NCBI GenBank assembly: GCA_021800165.1
Contig: JAJYZF010000002.1
Location: 1-64,000, forward strand
Reading direction: 5' to 3'
Origin: Planctomycetota bacterium
GTDB taxonomy: Bacteria > Planctomycetota > Phycisphaerae > WQYP01
Length of the DNA stretch: 64,000 bases
Below the pieces are notes generated by a model. The model did not search any database. It saw only the letters and a list, made by a program, of their open reading frames with translations, and had not been told where the DNA came from. A program made the position numbers and the translations under genes. This document shows positions 55,961 through 64,000 of the stretch, piece by piece; position 1 is the first letter of the stretch; every line of letters starts with the position of its first letter.

Positions 55961-57565
55961 ATGGCTCTTAAGATTGCGATGGTCGGGGCGGGTTCAATCG
56001 GTTTTACGCGCGGGTTGATGCGCGACATCCTGGGCGTGCCGGAACTGGCGGATACCACCTTTAGCTTTACAGACATTTCGGAAAAGAATCTGGATATGGT
56101 GGGGCAGCTTTGTCGCAAGGATATTGCGGCCAATAAACTTCCGGCAAAAGTGGTTGCGGCTAAAAATCCGCGGGAGGCATTTGCGGGGGCGGATTACGTG
56201 ATTTCGACCATTCGCCAGGGAGGTTTGGAGGCGTTTCAGACGGACATCGATATTCCACTGAAGTACGGTGTGGACCAATGCGTGGGAGATACGATCTGTG
56301 CCGGGGGCATTATGTACGGGCAGCGCACCATTGCGGCACTTCTGGAGGTGTGCCGGGATATCAAGGCGGTGGCAAAGCCGGGGGTTTTATTTTTGAATTA
56401 TTCCAATCCCATGGCCATGAACACCTGGGCCTGCAATAAATATGGGGGGGTGAAGACGATCGGGCTGTGCCATGGTATACAGGGTGGGCATTGGCAGATT
56501 ACCAAGTGTATAGAGCTGTGGGCGCACAAGGAAGGGCTGATCAAGAAGGATGAAAAGCTGCATCGTCGCGATGTGGATATAATTGCCGCAGGCATCAATC
56601 ACCAGACCTGGTACATCAAAGTGCAGTGGCGGGGCATGGACATGGTGCCGCGGCTTCTGGAATTGTTTCAAGCCCATCCGGAATATGCCAAGACGGAGAA
56701 AGTACGAATTGATGTGCTGCGGCGGTTTGGGTATTACTCCACGGAATCCAACGGACATTTGAGTGAATATGTTCCATGGTATCGGAAGCGGCCGGCGGAA
56801 ATTAAAAATTGGATTGATCTGGGTAGTTGGATTAATGGCGAGACGGGCGGCTACTTGCGGGTATGCACCGAAGGGCGCAACTGGTTTGAGACGGATTTTC
56901 CGAACTGGCTCTCGGAACCAAGTCCGAAAATCGGACCGGAACATCGGAGTGAGGAACATGGGTCTTATATTATTGAAGGGCTGGAAACAGGGCGGGTCTA
57001 TCGCGGGCATTTTAATGTGCCCAACAGAGGCCATATCCCCAATTTACCGGATGAGGCCATCGTGGAAATTCCGGGTTATGTGGATCGCACCGGCATCAAC
57101 ATGCCGGTGGTGGGACCGTTGCCGTTGGCGTGTGCGGCCACCTGCGCAGTGAGTATTCGGGTGCAAGAAATGGCCATGGAGGCGGCGGTACATGGAGATG
57201 TAACCCTGCTCAAGCAGGCCATGCTTCATGATCCGCTGGTGGGGGCGGTATGCAACCCGGAAGAAGTGTGGCAAATGACCGATGAGATGTTGGTGGCCCA
57301 GGCCCGGTGGTTGCCACAATTTAAGGCGCATATCCCGGCGGCAGCGCAGCGGCTGGCGCAGGCGGCGCAAGACGGTACGCGGGTGAAGTTACGCAGTGAT
57401 TATCAGGGGGCGGCGCGCGTACACACGAAGACCGTGCAGGAAATGGCCCGTGATCGGCAAGCGGCACGGGATAACGCTTCCGCTGCAGACAAGGGTAAAA
57501 TGACCAAGACCAGTACGGCGGCCGTGGGTGGGGGAGGCCAGGGGGCGAAAAGAAAACGCGGATGA
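55961..57565 (+). CDS. glycoside hydrolase family 4 protein (alpha-galactosidase/alpha-galacturonidase-like)
   Basis: 534 residues from the ATG at 55961, GGAG 6 bases upstream. GH4 enzymes cleave glycosides by an NAD- and Mn-dependent redox mechanism in the cytosol. The NAD loop is LKIAMVGAGSIGFTRGLMRD at the N-terminus; ADYVISTIRQGG, VDQCVGDTICAGGIMYGQR, LNYSNPMAMNTWACNKYG, GLCHGIQGGHWQ (metal-binding Cys with the CHG form) and GINHQTWYIKV (second metal ligand His) follow in family order. The CHG variant is usual among alpha-galactosidase/alpha-galacturonidase members rather than phospho-glucosidases. The last 60 residues are a basic, low-complexity tail beyond the family end. Confidence 0.92.
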   Translation: MALKIAMVGAGSIGFTRGLMRDILGVPELADTTFSFTDISEKNLDMVGQLCRKDIAANKLPAKVVAAKNPREAFAGADYVISTIRQGGLEAFQTDIDIPLKYGVDQCVGDTICAGGIMYGQRTIAALLEVCRDIKAVAKPGVLFLNYSNPMAMNTWACNKYGGVKTIGLCHGIQGGHWQITKCIELWAHKEGLIKKDEKLHRRDVDIIAAGINHQTWYIKVQWRGMDMVPRLLELFQAHPEYAKTEKVRIDVLRRFGYYSTESNGHLSEYVPWYRKRPAEIKNWIDLGSWINGETGGYLRVCTEGRNWFETDFPNWLSEPSPKIGPEHRSEEHGSYIIEGLETGRVYRGHFNVPNRGHIPNLPDEAIVEIPGYVDRTGINMPVVGPLPLACAATCAVSIRVQEMAMEAAVHGDVTLLKQAMLHDPLVGAVCNPEEVWQMTDEMLVAQARWLPQFKAHIPAAAQRLAQAAQDGTRVKLRSDYQGAARVHTKTVQEMARDRQAARDNASAADKGKMTKTSTAAVGGGGQGAKRKRG

Positions 57566-57695
57566 CGGTGATGGCAGCGGTGGCTGCAACCAGGTGGTTT
57601 TCAGGCGTTTGGCTAGAGAGCGGCAGTTGTGTTGTCGCAGGCCGTTGATAGCGATAAAATAACGTCAATCAGCGGAATTGGTCGGAGTATGCGTC

Positions 57696-58787
57696 ATGAA
57701 AAAACAGCCATTGACCCTGTTGTTTGGAGCGTTGGTGTTGGCCGTGGGTGGCATGATGGCGGGATGCCAAACGGTGCAGCGGGTGAATATTCCACCCGCC
57801 CAGGATCAGGCGGCTTACCAGCCGGTGCCTTATTCCAAACCGTTACCTCCGGGAGCCTTTGGCCAGACCGGCGGAATTGGCCAGCATGTGCCGCTGCCGG
57901 ATGAAGCCGCGTATGTGCGGGCCTATGAGGCCCAGCGCAGCCCGCGAATGATGGTGCTGGTAACGTATCCGACGAGCAAATTGGCGATGCAAAAGACCGG
58001 CATTTTGCCCAACGATTATCAGGCCATCCAGATTTCAATGATTGATTATCTTGAGGCCGGCGGACAGGTGGATATTCAAGATCCGCAGATGGCCCAGCAG
58101 GTCTTGGATCGGGAGAGCTTTTTGCGTTTGCAAAATGGAGATCCGCGCGTGTTGCCGCTGATTCAGCATCAATTGAATACGGATATACTGGTGGAGGTGC
58201 AGGCGGCACCGACCAATCAGGCGGCGGCGGGTCCGGCAATTCGTCTGTTGGCCCAGGCGATTGGGACCACGAATGGTCAGGTGCTGGGGGCGGAATATGT
58301 GGACATGCCGTTGCCGATGAGTAAGACCAACATCAATTTGTACACGGGCTTTCTTGCCGATAAGTTGATGCAGAAGCTCGCGAGCATCTGGGGTGGTGTC
58401 GCGGGCGCATTTAATCCCATTAGCGTGCGGATATATAATGCGGCAACGGTCGAAGATGTGCTTAAGATTCAGCATTTTGTGGAAAAAGTGCCCGGAGTGC
58501 AGCGGGTGGTGGAACAGGGGATTACCGGTTCGAGTTCGACGGCGTATGGTACGCTGGCAGTTCAATACCAGGGGTCCCCGGCCCGCTTTTACCTGGCGTT
58601 AAAGAGAGAACTGGGTGTTTCCAGCGGGCTTAAGGCGACGGATATCCAAAACAACACGGTGGATATGGAAATTACCGGGCCGATGACGTTGAAAACGACG
58701 TCGATTACGACCAGAACGCAGGTACGTACGGAAACGCAGACTGTTACCAAGACCGTACAGGATAATCCAATTCAGCCGGCCAAATGA
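57696..58787 (+). CDS. LpoB/CsgG-like lipoprotein
   Basis: 363 residues from the ATG at 57696 (GGAG upstream). The head MKKQPLTLLFGALVLAVGGM and lipobox MAGC give a type II signal peptide. After a Pro/Gln-rich spacer the domain RMMVLVTYPTSKLAMQKTG, QVDIQDPQMAQQVLDRESFL, LNTDILVEVQAAPTN fits the LpoB/CsgG-type fold (helices alternating with strands, L-x-TDILVEV strand). A further C-terminal domain (VRIYNAATVEDVLKIQHFVE, VPGVQRVVEQGITGSSST) is extra. LpoB activates penicillin-binding proteins in enterobacteria. The next gene encodes a YcfL-like lipoprotein, and in E. coli ycfL and lpoB are neighbours too, which supports the call. Its stop overlaps a possible start of the next gene. Confidence 0.65.
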   Translation: MKKQPLTLLFGALVLAVGGMMAGCQTVQRVNIPPAQDQAAYQPVPYSKPLPPGAFGQTGGIGQHVPLPDEAAYVRAYEAQRSPRMMVLVTYPTSKLAMQKTGILPNDYQAIQISMIDYLEAGGQVDIQDPQMAQQVLDRESFLRLQNGDPRVLPLIQHQLNTDILVEVQAAPTNQAAAGPAIRLLAQAIGTTNGQVLGAEYVDMPLPMSKTNINLYTGFLADKLMQKLASIWGGVAGAFNPISVRIYNAATVEDVLKIQHFVEKVPGVQRVVEQGITGSSSTAYGTLAVQYQGSPARFYLALKRELGVSSGLKATDIQNNTVDMEITGPMTLKTTSITTRTQVRTETQTVTKTVQDNPIQPAK

Positions 58788-58831
58788 TGGTGCAGGCCAC
58801 GAGAATTGTACTTTCGGCAAAGGGTATTTTT

Positions 58832-59296
58832 ATGTTGAACCGACGGGTGTCTTTACAGGATCGGGCGTTGCCGGGCGGAAGGCGGGTGGGCCGTGGGGCG
58901 GGATTGCGGGTGGCCATGTTTCTGGGAGTGGTGTTGTTGGGGGTGGGGTTGGCGGGATGCGGGCCGATTGTGCCGTTTCAAGATAACATGAACCCGTATC
59001 CGCAGGTGGAGTTAACGAATTGGAATCTGCTGGGTAAGATCGTGGTACGCGAGCCAATTGCTTCGCGGGTGGGCGACGGGCAGTTGCACATTGTGGTGCC
59101 GCTGCGGAATTTGACGGGGCATGAACTGTACCTGGAATATCAGTATCGCTTCTTAAATGCCAAGGGTGTGCAGGTGGAGCAAACGTCCGGCTGGAACACG
59201 GTTCGGGTACAGGCGCATGGGATGGCGCAGATTCATTTTACCAGTTTAACGGCGCTAGCCAACGATTTTAATGTGGACATTCGGCCGCTGCAGTAG
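58832..59296 (+). CDS. YcfL-like (DUF1425) lipoprotein
   Basis: 154 residues from the ATG at 58832 (AAGGG 8 bases upstream); an alternative ATG at 58784 overlaps the previous stop. The signal peptide ends in the lipobox GLAGC after VAMFLGVVLLGVG. The mature domain is a small beta-sandwich: IVVREPIASRVGDGQLHIVV, PLRNLTGHELYLEYQYRFLN, GVQVEQTSGWNTVRV, the typical DUF1425 pattern of periplasmic lipoproteins. Pairs with the LpoB-like lipoprotein. Function in planctomycetes is unknown; a role in envelope or cell-wall synthesis is inferred from the pairing. Confidence 0.75.
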   Translation: MLNRRVSLQDRALPGGRRVGRGAGLRVAMFLGVVLLGVGLAGCGPIVPFQDNMNPYPQVELTNWNLLGKIVVREPIASRVGDGQLHIVVPLRNLTGHELYLEYQYRFLNAKGVQVEQTSGWNTVRVQAHGMAQIHFTSLTALANDFNVDIRPLQ

Positions 59297-59341
59297 GTCA
59301 AACGCGAATGTGGTGCCAGGCCACAGGGTGTTGCCTGTTGG

Positions 59342-60094
59342 CTATGGTTGGGTCGGCATCCCGGCGGTGCCCAAATAGCGCTGAAAAAAGGCCGATGTCA
59401 AATTCCAAGCGTCGGCGGCCACCGCGGGGTTGTGGCTATCGCGGTGGTCATTGGCAAAGGCGTGACCGGCTCCGGAGAATACGTGCAGACCAAAAGTTTT
59501 CCCGGCCGCGGCCAGGGCGGCGGTAATGCGGCCAATTTCTTCAGGTAAAATGGCCTTGTCTTGGGCACCGTAATGAAGCAGCAGCGGTGATTGAATCTGG
59601 GAAATAGCGGGCAGGAGAGAAGGAACCGCTGCGTAGCGCGGATCTTTCGAGTCTATCCCGCCACCGTAATATGCGACTGTGGCTTGAATGTGGTCGCCCA
59701 GGGCGGTGGCGGCGAGAAAGGCCCATCGGCCTCCGAGACAAAAGCCCATCTGTCCGGTATGGCCTGGTAAGACGCGGGGATGGTTTTGCAAAAAGGTGAC
59801 CGAATCGCGGGCGTGGGTTACAAATTGGGTATCGGTGATGGCGCGGGCGGCCGACAACGCCGCCGGCACTTCGTGGTAGCCAAATACCTTTCCGCCCAGC
59901 ACATCCGGCACCAAGGCCACGTAGCCCATGGCGGCAACTTTGCGTGCCAGTGCCTTAAAGTGTTCGTCAAGACCGAAAATCTCATAGTAAATCAGGATCG
60001 CGGGGCAGGGATGCGCGCCGGGCGGTATAGCCAGAAAGCCTTTGAGATTGGGGGAAATTGGCACCGACTGGGTCTGAATTTCTGCGTTGATCAT
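59342..60094 (-). CDS. dienelactone hydrolase family protein
   Basis: 250 residues from the ATG at 60094, AGGA 8 bases upstream. Alpha/beta hydrolase: PAILIYYEIFGLDEHFKALA at the N-terminus, nucleophile cysteine in QMGFCLGGRWAFLAAT, then an Asp region (LLHYGAQDKAILPEE) and the C-terminal histidine in GAGHAFANDHRD, which together form the Cys-Asp-His triad of carboxymethylenebutenolidases. The real substrate is often unknown in this family. Separated by about 270 bases from the AraC-type gene upstream on the same strand; the TATGAT at about 60129-60134 (minus strand) could be its -10 box. Confidence 0.9.
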   Translation of the reverse strand: MINAEIQTQSVPISPNLKGFLAIPPGAHPCPAILIYYEIFGLDEHFKALARKVAAMGYVALVPDVLGGKVFGYHEVPAALSAARAITDTQFVTHARDSVTFLQNHPRVLPGHTGQMGFCLGGRWAFLAATALGDHIQATVAYYGGGIDSKDPRYAAVPSLLPAISQIQSPLLLHYGAQDKAILPEEIGRITAALAAAGKTFGLHVFSGAGHAFANDHRDSHNPAVAADAWNLTSAFFQRYLGTAGMPTQP

Positions 60095-60369
60095 ACCAAT
60101 CATCCTGTTTTATGAGGTTAGCATTATCGTCTCCCGATTATCATAGCTACGGAGGCCCAAGACGGCCAGATGGAGCGGTTTGATTGCCTGCGGTGTGAGA
60201 AAAACTAAGAGCAAGAGCCATTGAGAGGTGGTGGAAACGCAAGCGGTGTGCTCGGCGGCCCGGCGGCAGAGTGCCGACGGGACATCCGGCACGATCGGTG
60301 GGACGGGCAACTCCACGCGGTTGCGGCCACAGGCGCGAGGGGGCGCTGCCCGTGGGGGAGGATTCGGGC

Positions 60370-61449
60370 TTAGCGAGGGCGTGCCGACAGATCTTTGGAT
60401 GCGGCAGAAAAATTGATGGATTGTGGCACGGGATGGCGGTCCTTTGCGGACGGGCTGCTTTTTCTCCAGGATCTGGGCGAACGGCTGGTGTGCTTGCGAA
60501 ACACGGTGGCAAAATATTGACTGGAGGCAAATCCACATTCCTGGGCGACCTGGGTAATGGACAACCGCGGCCGTTGGAGCAAAAGTCGTTGTCCCCGGCT
60601 CACGCGGCAGGCCTCGAGAAATTGGCGGGGAGTCATGTTGGTTAGTTCCCGGCAATAATGGCTGAATTGGCTGCGGCCCAAATGGCACTGACGGGCCATG
60701 GAGGAGAGGTTCCAGTTTGGTCCGGGCTGTGGACGGATCTGGGATAGAAACAATTCCACGCGTTTTTGGGCCTCGATGGGAACAAGGTTGGGTTGAGTGC
60801 GGCGATGTTGCAACATTTCCAGAATGGCCACCAGCAGTTCGTTGATATGCAAAGCCAAGCGCGTGGCTGTGTGGGCATCAAAGGGGGCGGTGATGGTTTC
60901 GCCGAGCCGTTGGAAATAGACTTCCATCTCCGGAGCGGCCGGCCAGACCGATTGGTTGTTTTCGCAGAGCAACCGGGTGAGGCGGCGCTGATCCGTCGGC
61001 GAACAGACCAACCAATTGGGCCAACGCCAGGCCTGCTGGGGCCGCCGTACTCCCACGTCCAGGATCAGCCAATAAAGTCGGCTGGCCGCGACGTGAGGAT
61101 TGCCCACGCGATGAATTTGCCAGGGCCGGCAAAGTGTCAGATCGCCCTTGCGCAGCGCATGGGGTACTTCATCAACGGCGAAGCTTAGATTTCCACGGGC
61201 CAGATAGGTTAATTCCAAGCCTTCGTTGCGATGCCAATCAAGTCCCCAGGTTTGGGGATGGGCGGCGTTCCAGAGGCCTACCGAACGCAATTCAGGCAGA
61301 ACATGCGGCGGCAGTCGTTGGCCAGGGTACCCGCCACGGGCCAAGGCCTTGAGCGTCACCTGGCCATGGGCTGCCGCAGCCCGCAGAGAGCGGCAGGTAT
61401 CGGCGTGATAAATGGTTTGCCCGGTCTTAAGCATTTTGTGTACCGTCAT
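60370..61449 (-). CDS. AraC-family transcriptional regulator
   Basis: 359 residues from the ATG at 61449; the frame is open 57 codons further but that stretch is unlike a protein head and lies in the divergent promoter region. Residues 30-150 form the cupin-like sugar-sensing domain (GLDWHRNEGLELTYLARGNL, ALRKGDLTLCRPWQIHRVG). The C-terminal 100 residues hold both AraC helix-turn-helices: LSSMARQCHLGRSQFSHYCR and SITQVAQECGFASSQYFATV. Basic tail of about 30 residues. Divergent from the ThuA - oxidoreductase - isomerase operon, its likely target. A long inverted repeat lies just in front of its start. Confidence 0.9.
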   Translation of the reverse strand: MTVHKMLKTGQTIYHADTCRSLRAAAAHGQVTLKALARGGYPGQRLPPHVLPELRSVGLWNAAHPQTWGLDWHRNEGLELTYLARGNLSFAVDEVPHALRKGDLTLCRPWQIHRVGNPHVAASRLYWLILDVGVRRPQQAWRWPNWLVCSPTDQRRLTRLLCENNQSVWPAAPEMEVYFQRLGETITAPFDAHTATRLALHINELLVAILEMLQHRRTQPNLVPIEAQKRVELFLSQIRPQPGPNWNLSSMARQCHLGRSQFSHYCRELTNMTPRQFLEACRVSRGQRLLLQRPRLSITQVAQECGFASSQYFATVFRKHTSRSPRSWRKSSPSAKDRHPVPQSINFSAASKDLSARPR

Positions 61450-61457
61450 GAAAGCCA

Positions 61458-61489
61458 ATGGGCAATGTTCAAGATTTACCACTGCCCAT
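61458..61489. promoter_or_regulatory. inverted repeat in divergent AraC / ThuA control region
   Basis: ATGGGCA (61458-61464) and TGCCCAT (61483-61489); counting flanks the arms match 9 of 10 bases (61455-61464 against 61483-61492) around an 18-base gap. It sits directly in front of the AraC-type gene and 150 bases before the divergent operon. Candidate operator. Confidence 0.45.
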
Positions 61490-61636
61490 TTGTGGAAGAT
61501 TATGCCATTGCCTGCGGTCATAATCAAACTGGCAAACGGGGCCACGTGGCGGCCTGAAGGCGCTGTGGCGCGGCTTGGCGGCTTGCCGGGGTGTGGTAGG
61601 GGTGGCTGCAAAGAAGGCAACGTTGGAGAAGTGTGT

Positions 61637-62305
61637 ATGAAAAATATAGTATTTCATATTGGCGGGCCGGAGTTTCATCCGGTGGAGCAGCAATCGCAGG
61701 TCATTGCCGGGTGGTTGGGTTCGGCGTTTGATTACCGCTGGTACGACGGTGTGGATGCGTTTGAGCATTTGGATAGTTGCGATTTATTGGTGTTGATGGG
61801 GCTGCATTGGAGGGGAATGGCTCCTCTGCCATACCGGCCGATGCGGGAGAATCACCAGAAAGCATTTCGAGACTACGTGGCTTCGGGGCGGCCATTGATT
61901 GCCCACCATGGTGCCATCGCCAGTTATGATGATTGGCCGAATTTTGGGGGTCTGATCGGTTTTTCGTGGGTGTGGAACCTGACCACTCATTCACCGGTGG
62001 GCGATTACACCATCGGCGTGCTGACCAGTGGTCATCCGGTGGTTCGCGGGGTGGTGGATTACCGCCTGCATGATGAGTTGTACTACAACATTCAGATTGC
62101 CGCGGAATTTAAGCCGACGATACACGCGCAAGTGCTGTGGGATTTGCAGCGGCGGCCGATGGTGATGACGGCGGAGGGCGGGCGGATTGCGGGAGCAGGC
62201 AAAGTTGTATATCTGGCCAACGGCCATGATATGCGGGCATTTGAAAGTTCGGCATTGCAGCGGCTGTGGATCAACGCGGTGAAATGGTGTTTGAATATGC
62301 AATGA
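61637..62305 (+). CDS. ThuA-like protein
   Basis: 222 residues from the ATG at 61637 with GGAG 8 bases upstream. Class I glutamine-amidotransferase-like fold: KNIVFHIGGPEFHPVEQQSQ, CDLLVLMGLHWRGM, RPLIAHHGAIASYDDWPNFG and the C-terminal GAGKVVYLANGHDMRAFESS. Shorter than, and only distantly similar to, the ThuA-like protein at 34785. First gene of an operon with a Gfo/Idh/MocA oxidoreductase and a sugar isomerase-like protein, the set usually found in 3-keto sugar and related catabolism. Cytosolic. Confidence 0.85.
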   Translation: MKNIVFHIGGPEFHPVEQQSQVIAGWLGSAFDYRWYDGVDAFEHLDSCDLLVLMGLHWRGMAPLPYRPMRENHQKAFRDYVASGRPLIAHHGAIASYDDWPNFGGLIGFSWVWNLTTHSPVGDYTIGVLTSGHPVVRGVVDYRLHDELYYNIQIAAEFKPTIHAQVLWDLQRRPMVMTAEGGRIAGAGKVVYLANGHDMRAFESSALQRLWINAVKWCLNMQ

Positions 62306-62343
62306 CTACAGGAAACTGAGAATTTTTATAAAGGAAACAACGC

Positions 62344-63396
62344 ATGGAAAAGAAGTACAAAGCGGCGATTATTGGGGTGGGAGCGGCCAAGGCCAGCGGT
62401 AATAAGGGCGGAGGCCATCAGATTGCCTATGCCCATGCCACCGCGTATCAAGGTAATCCGCGGGTGGAGTTGGAATCGGGTGTGGATATCAACGCGGAGA
62501 ATCTCAAGGCTTTCCAGCATAAATTTAACGTGCCAAAGGGATTTGGCGATTATCAAAGGATGCTCAAAGAAACGCGGCCAGATTTGGTCAGCATTTGCAC
62601 GTATGTGGGACTGCACCATGCGATGATTGCCGCGGGGGCCGCCGCGGGGGTCAAGGGAATTATCTGCGAGAAGCCCTTTGTGATTAGTCCGGCGGCCCTG
62701 AAAGAGGTGCAGCGGGCCGTGCAAAAAACGGGAGTGAAGATTCAGGTGTGTCATATTCGCCGCTATTTACCATCTTTTATACGGGCCAGGGACTTGTATC
62801 AATCGGGTGCGGTGGGTGAGCCGCTGATGTGCATTGCCGGCATCGCCGGGTGGGATCTTTCCGAATGGGGTTCACATTGGTTGGATATGTTCCGCTTTTT
62901 TCATGGCGACAGGGCGGTGCGGTGGGTGTTTGGGCAGGCGCGCGTGCGGGGCCTGCGGGGTTATGGCCACGCCATGGAAGATCACGCGGTGGCGTACTTT
63001 GAATTTGACGGCGGAGGCAAAGGAATTCTGGATGGCGGCATGGCCATGAACGGTCCGTGGACGATGACGCTGGTGGGCACACAAGGGACGATTCGTATTG
63101 AGCGTGAAGACACGGTTGTGGTCGACACGGCCGCGGGGCGGAAGACGGAAAAGTTTTCCATCGATTATGGGCAACTCTGGCACCAGATGGTGGCCGATAT
63201 GTTGGCGTGGATTGAAGGCGGCTCGGAACCGGTGACGGGCTTTACCAGCATGGCCAAATCGGCGGAGCTTAATTTGGCGGCATATATCAGTGCGGTACGT
63301 GGAGACCGTGTGGATCTGCCGCTGAAGGATGCGGATGAACAGATCGATGAATGGCCAGTGGAAGTGCTGGCGCGGCGTAAGCAATCCGGGCAGTGA
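62344..63396 (+). CDS. Gfo/Idh/MocA family oxidoreductase
   Basis: 350 residues. NAD(P)-dependent sugar or inositol dehydrogenase-like. The Rossmann domain starts KYKAAIIGVGAAKASGNKGG, has an insert after the Gly-rich loop, and continues DLVSICTYVGLHHAMIAAGA and GIICEKPFVISPAALKEVQ with the family EKP motif. The C-terminal domain carries GIAGWDLSEWGSHWLDMFRF (conserved His near the active site) and GGKGILDGGMAMNGPWTM. Follows the ThuA-like gene by 38 bases and precedes the TIM-barrel isomerase by 35. Confidence 0.93.
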   Translation: MEKKYKAAIIGVGAAKASGNKGGGHQIAYAHATAYQGNPRVELESGVDINAENLKAFQHKFNVPKGFGDYQRMLKETRPDLVSICTYVGLHHAMIAAGAAAGVKGIICEKPFVISPAALKEVQRAVQKTGVKIQVCHIRRYLPSFIRARDLYQSGAVGEPLMCIAGIAGWDLSEWGSHWLDMFRFFHGDRAVRWVFGQARVRGLRGYGHAMEDHAVAYFEFDGGGKGILDGGMAMNGPWTMTLVGTQGTIRIEREDTVVVDTAAGRKTEKFSIDYGQLWHQMVADMLAWIEGGSEPVTGFTSMAKSAELNLAAYISAVRGDRVDLPLKDADEQIDEWPVEVLARRKQSGQ

Positions 63397-63431
63397 CTTG
63401 GCGTGGATGATCATGGATAGGAGATTTTATC

Positions 63432-64000
63432 ATGGGAAAAATCAGTTTGGGCATCAACATGGAATTTGTCCGCCACGACGATAAACCGTTTGAATGGGGG
63501 GTGGAAAAAGCGGCGGCATTGGGCTACAGCTATGTGGAACCGATGGTGCATTGGGGCCGGGAATTGCTAAGTGAAGCAGGTTATTTTCATAGCGTGTCCA
63601 TGCTGGACGATCCGTACCGGGTGAAACGCGCGTGCGAGAAAGCGGGCATAAAACTCTCGGGGCTTTCTTCGCATACGCCATTGGGGCGGCCGGAAATCGG
63701 CACCGAATATCTGAAACAGGCGGTGCGGTTTGCGGCGGAATGTGGGGCGCCGGTGGTGAACACGGATGAAGGCCCCAAGGCCCCCTGGACGACGGAGGAA
63801 GAAGATTTTGTGTTGATGAAATATACATTGCGCGAGGTGGCCGCCGTGGCCGAACCACGCAAGGTGCTCCTGGGGTTGGAACCGCATCAGCAATACAGTA
63901 AAAATCCCGCGGGGTTGGATCGAATATGGCAGTTGGTATCGTCGCCGGTGATAGGAATTAACTTCGATACGGGCAACAGTTATCTGTGCGGGCATGATCC
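63432..64000 (+). CDS. sugar phosphate isomerase/epimerase-like TIM-barrel protein (cut by window edge)
   Basis: The frame opens at the ATG at 63432 (AGGAGA upstream) and runs off the right edge after about 189 codons. The start KISLGINMEFVRHDDKPFEW and the strands GYSYVEPMVHWGRELLSEAG, IKLSGLSSHTPLGRPEIGTE, CGAPVVNTDEGPKAPW, VLLGLEPHQQYSKN and IGINFDTGNSYLCG follow the pattern of the xylose isomerase-like / AP endonuclease 2 family, with metal-binding Glu and Asp/His at the usual strand ends. Third gene of the ThuA operon; it probably isomerises or epimerises the keto sugar made by its neighbour. Confidence 0.88.
   Translation, partial: MGKISLGINMEFVRHDDKPFEWGVEKAAALGYSYVEPMVHWGRELLSEAGYFHSVSMLDDPYRVKRACEKAGIKLSGLSSHTPLGRPEIGTEYLKQAVRFAAECGAPVVNTDEGPKAPWTTEEEDFVLMKYTLREVAAVAEPRKVLLGLEPHQQYSKNPAGLDRIWQLVSSPVIGINFDTGNSYLCGHD

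Noticed and set aside
60110-60688. 192-codon minus-strand frame overlapping the AraC-type gene end
   Set aside because: It lies in another frame over the conserved second helix-turn-helix of the regulator and is Pro/Arg-rich.
1-64000. tRNA, rRNA, prophage or integrated element
   Set aside because: No cloverleaf-like TTCGA arms with acceptor pairs, no rRNA blocks, no integrase, capsid or plasmid genes were seen by eye; a covariance-model scan would be needed to exclude small RNAs.

Overview
The window reads as chromosomal DNA of a Planctomycetota bacterium, most likely of the Phycisphaerae side of the phylum; this is inference from gene content, not from a marker phylogeny. The signs are a LEPR-XLL surface protein, PEP-CTERM exported proteins, type IV pseudopilin-like proteins with the H-X9-DG motif, a formylglycine-type sulfatase, WXG100-like proteins beside an FtsK/EssC-type ATPase, lipopolysaccharide-type glycosyltransferases and many secreted glycoside hydrolases. 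Base composition is GC-rich with strong third-position GC, which produces long antisense open frames over nearly every real gene.

Layout. 1-1416: start of a LEPR-XLL protein running off the left edge, then about 950 bases of gene-poor sequence with dispersed repeats. 1417-7719: lipoprotein, thiL, tsaE, a sodium/proton antiporter-like protein and a GT39-type membrane glycosyltransferase. 8214-15071: first polysaccharide module (XylR-like regulator, pseudopilin, 989-residue GH-A hydrolase, PEP-CTERM protein). 15856-20106: sulfatase, then two lipopolysaccharide-type glycosyltransferases. 20302-29037: rpoB and rpoC with a promoter before rpoB, a strong terminator after rpoC, and a probably frameshifted small gene between them. 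29206-36889: two small unknown genes, lipB, lon, hsp20, a ThuA-like protein, lgt. 37053-45748: a TPR/vWA-like exported protein divergent from a five-gene type VII secretion-like cluster. 45975-53183: second polysaccharide module on the minus strand (GntR-type sugar regulator, 979-residue hydrolase, two tandem beta-propeller paralogues, TPR protein). 53636-57565: PEP-CTERM protein with a structured leader, a second pseudopilin, a GH4 enzyme. 57696-59296: LpoB-like and YcfL-like lipoproteins. 59342-64000: dienelactone hydrolase-like protein, AraC-type regulator, and a divergent ThuA / Gfo-Idh-MocA / TIM-barrel isomerase operon cut by the right edge.

How it fits together. The cell looks like a Gram-negative-type degrader of plant or algal polysaccharide. 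Regulators with sugar-binding domains sit next to secreted hydrolases, surface-sorted PEP-CTERM proteins and pseudopilins, while GH4, Gfo/Idh/MocA, ThuA and sugar-isomerase proteins would process oligosaccharides inside. The combination PEP-CTERM + H-X9-DG pseudopilin + hydrolase + sugar-responsive regulator occurs twice, which suggests a recurring module.

The best candidate for an undescribed system is 38995-45748: two short WXG100-like proteins (both with W-x-D in place of W-x-G), a coiled-coil protein with an unrecognised C-terminal domain, a large membrane ATPase with one intact and one degenerate nucleotide site, and a zinc-ribbon polytopic membrane protein, behind a good sigma70-type promoter. 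No tRNA, rRNA, CRISPR array, intact insertion sequence or prophage was seen.
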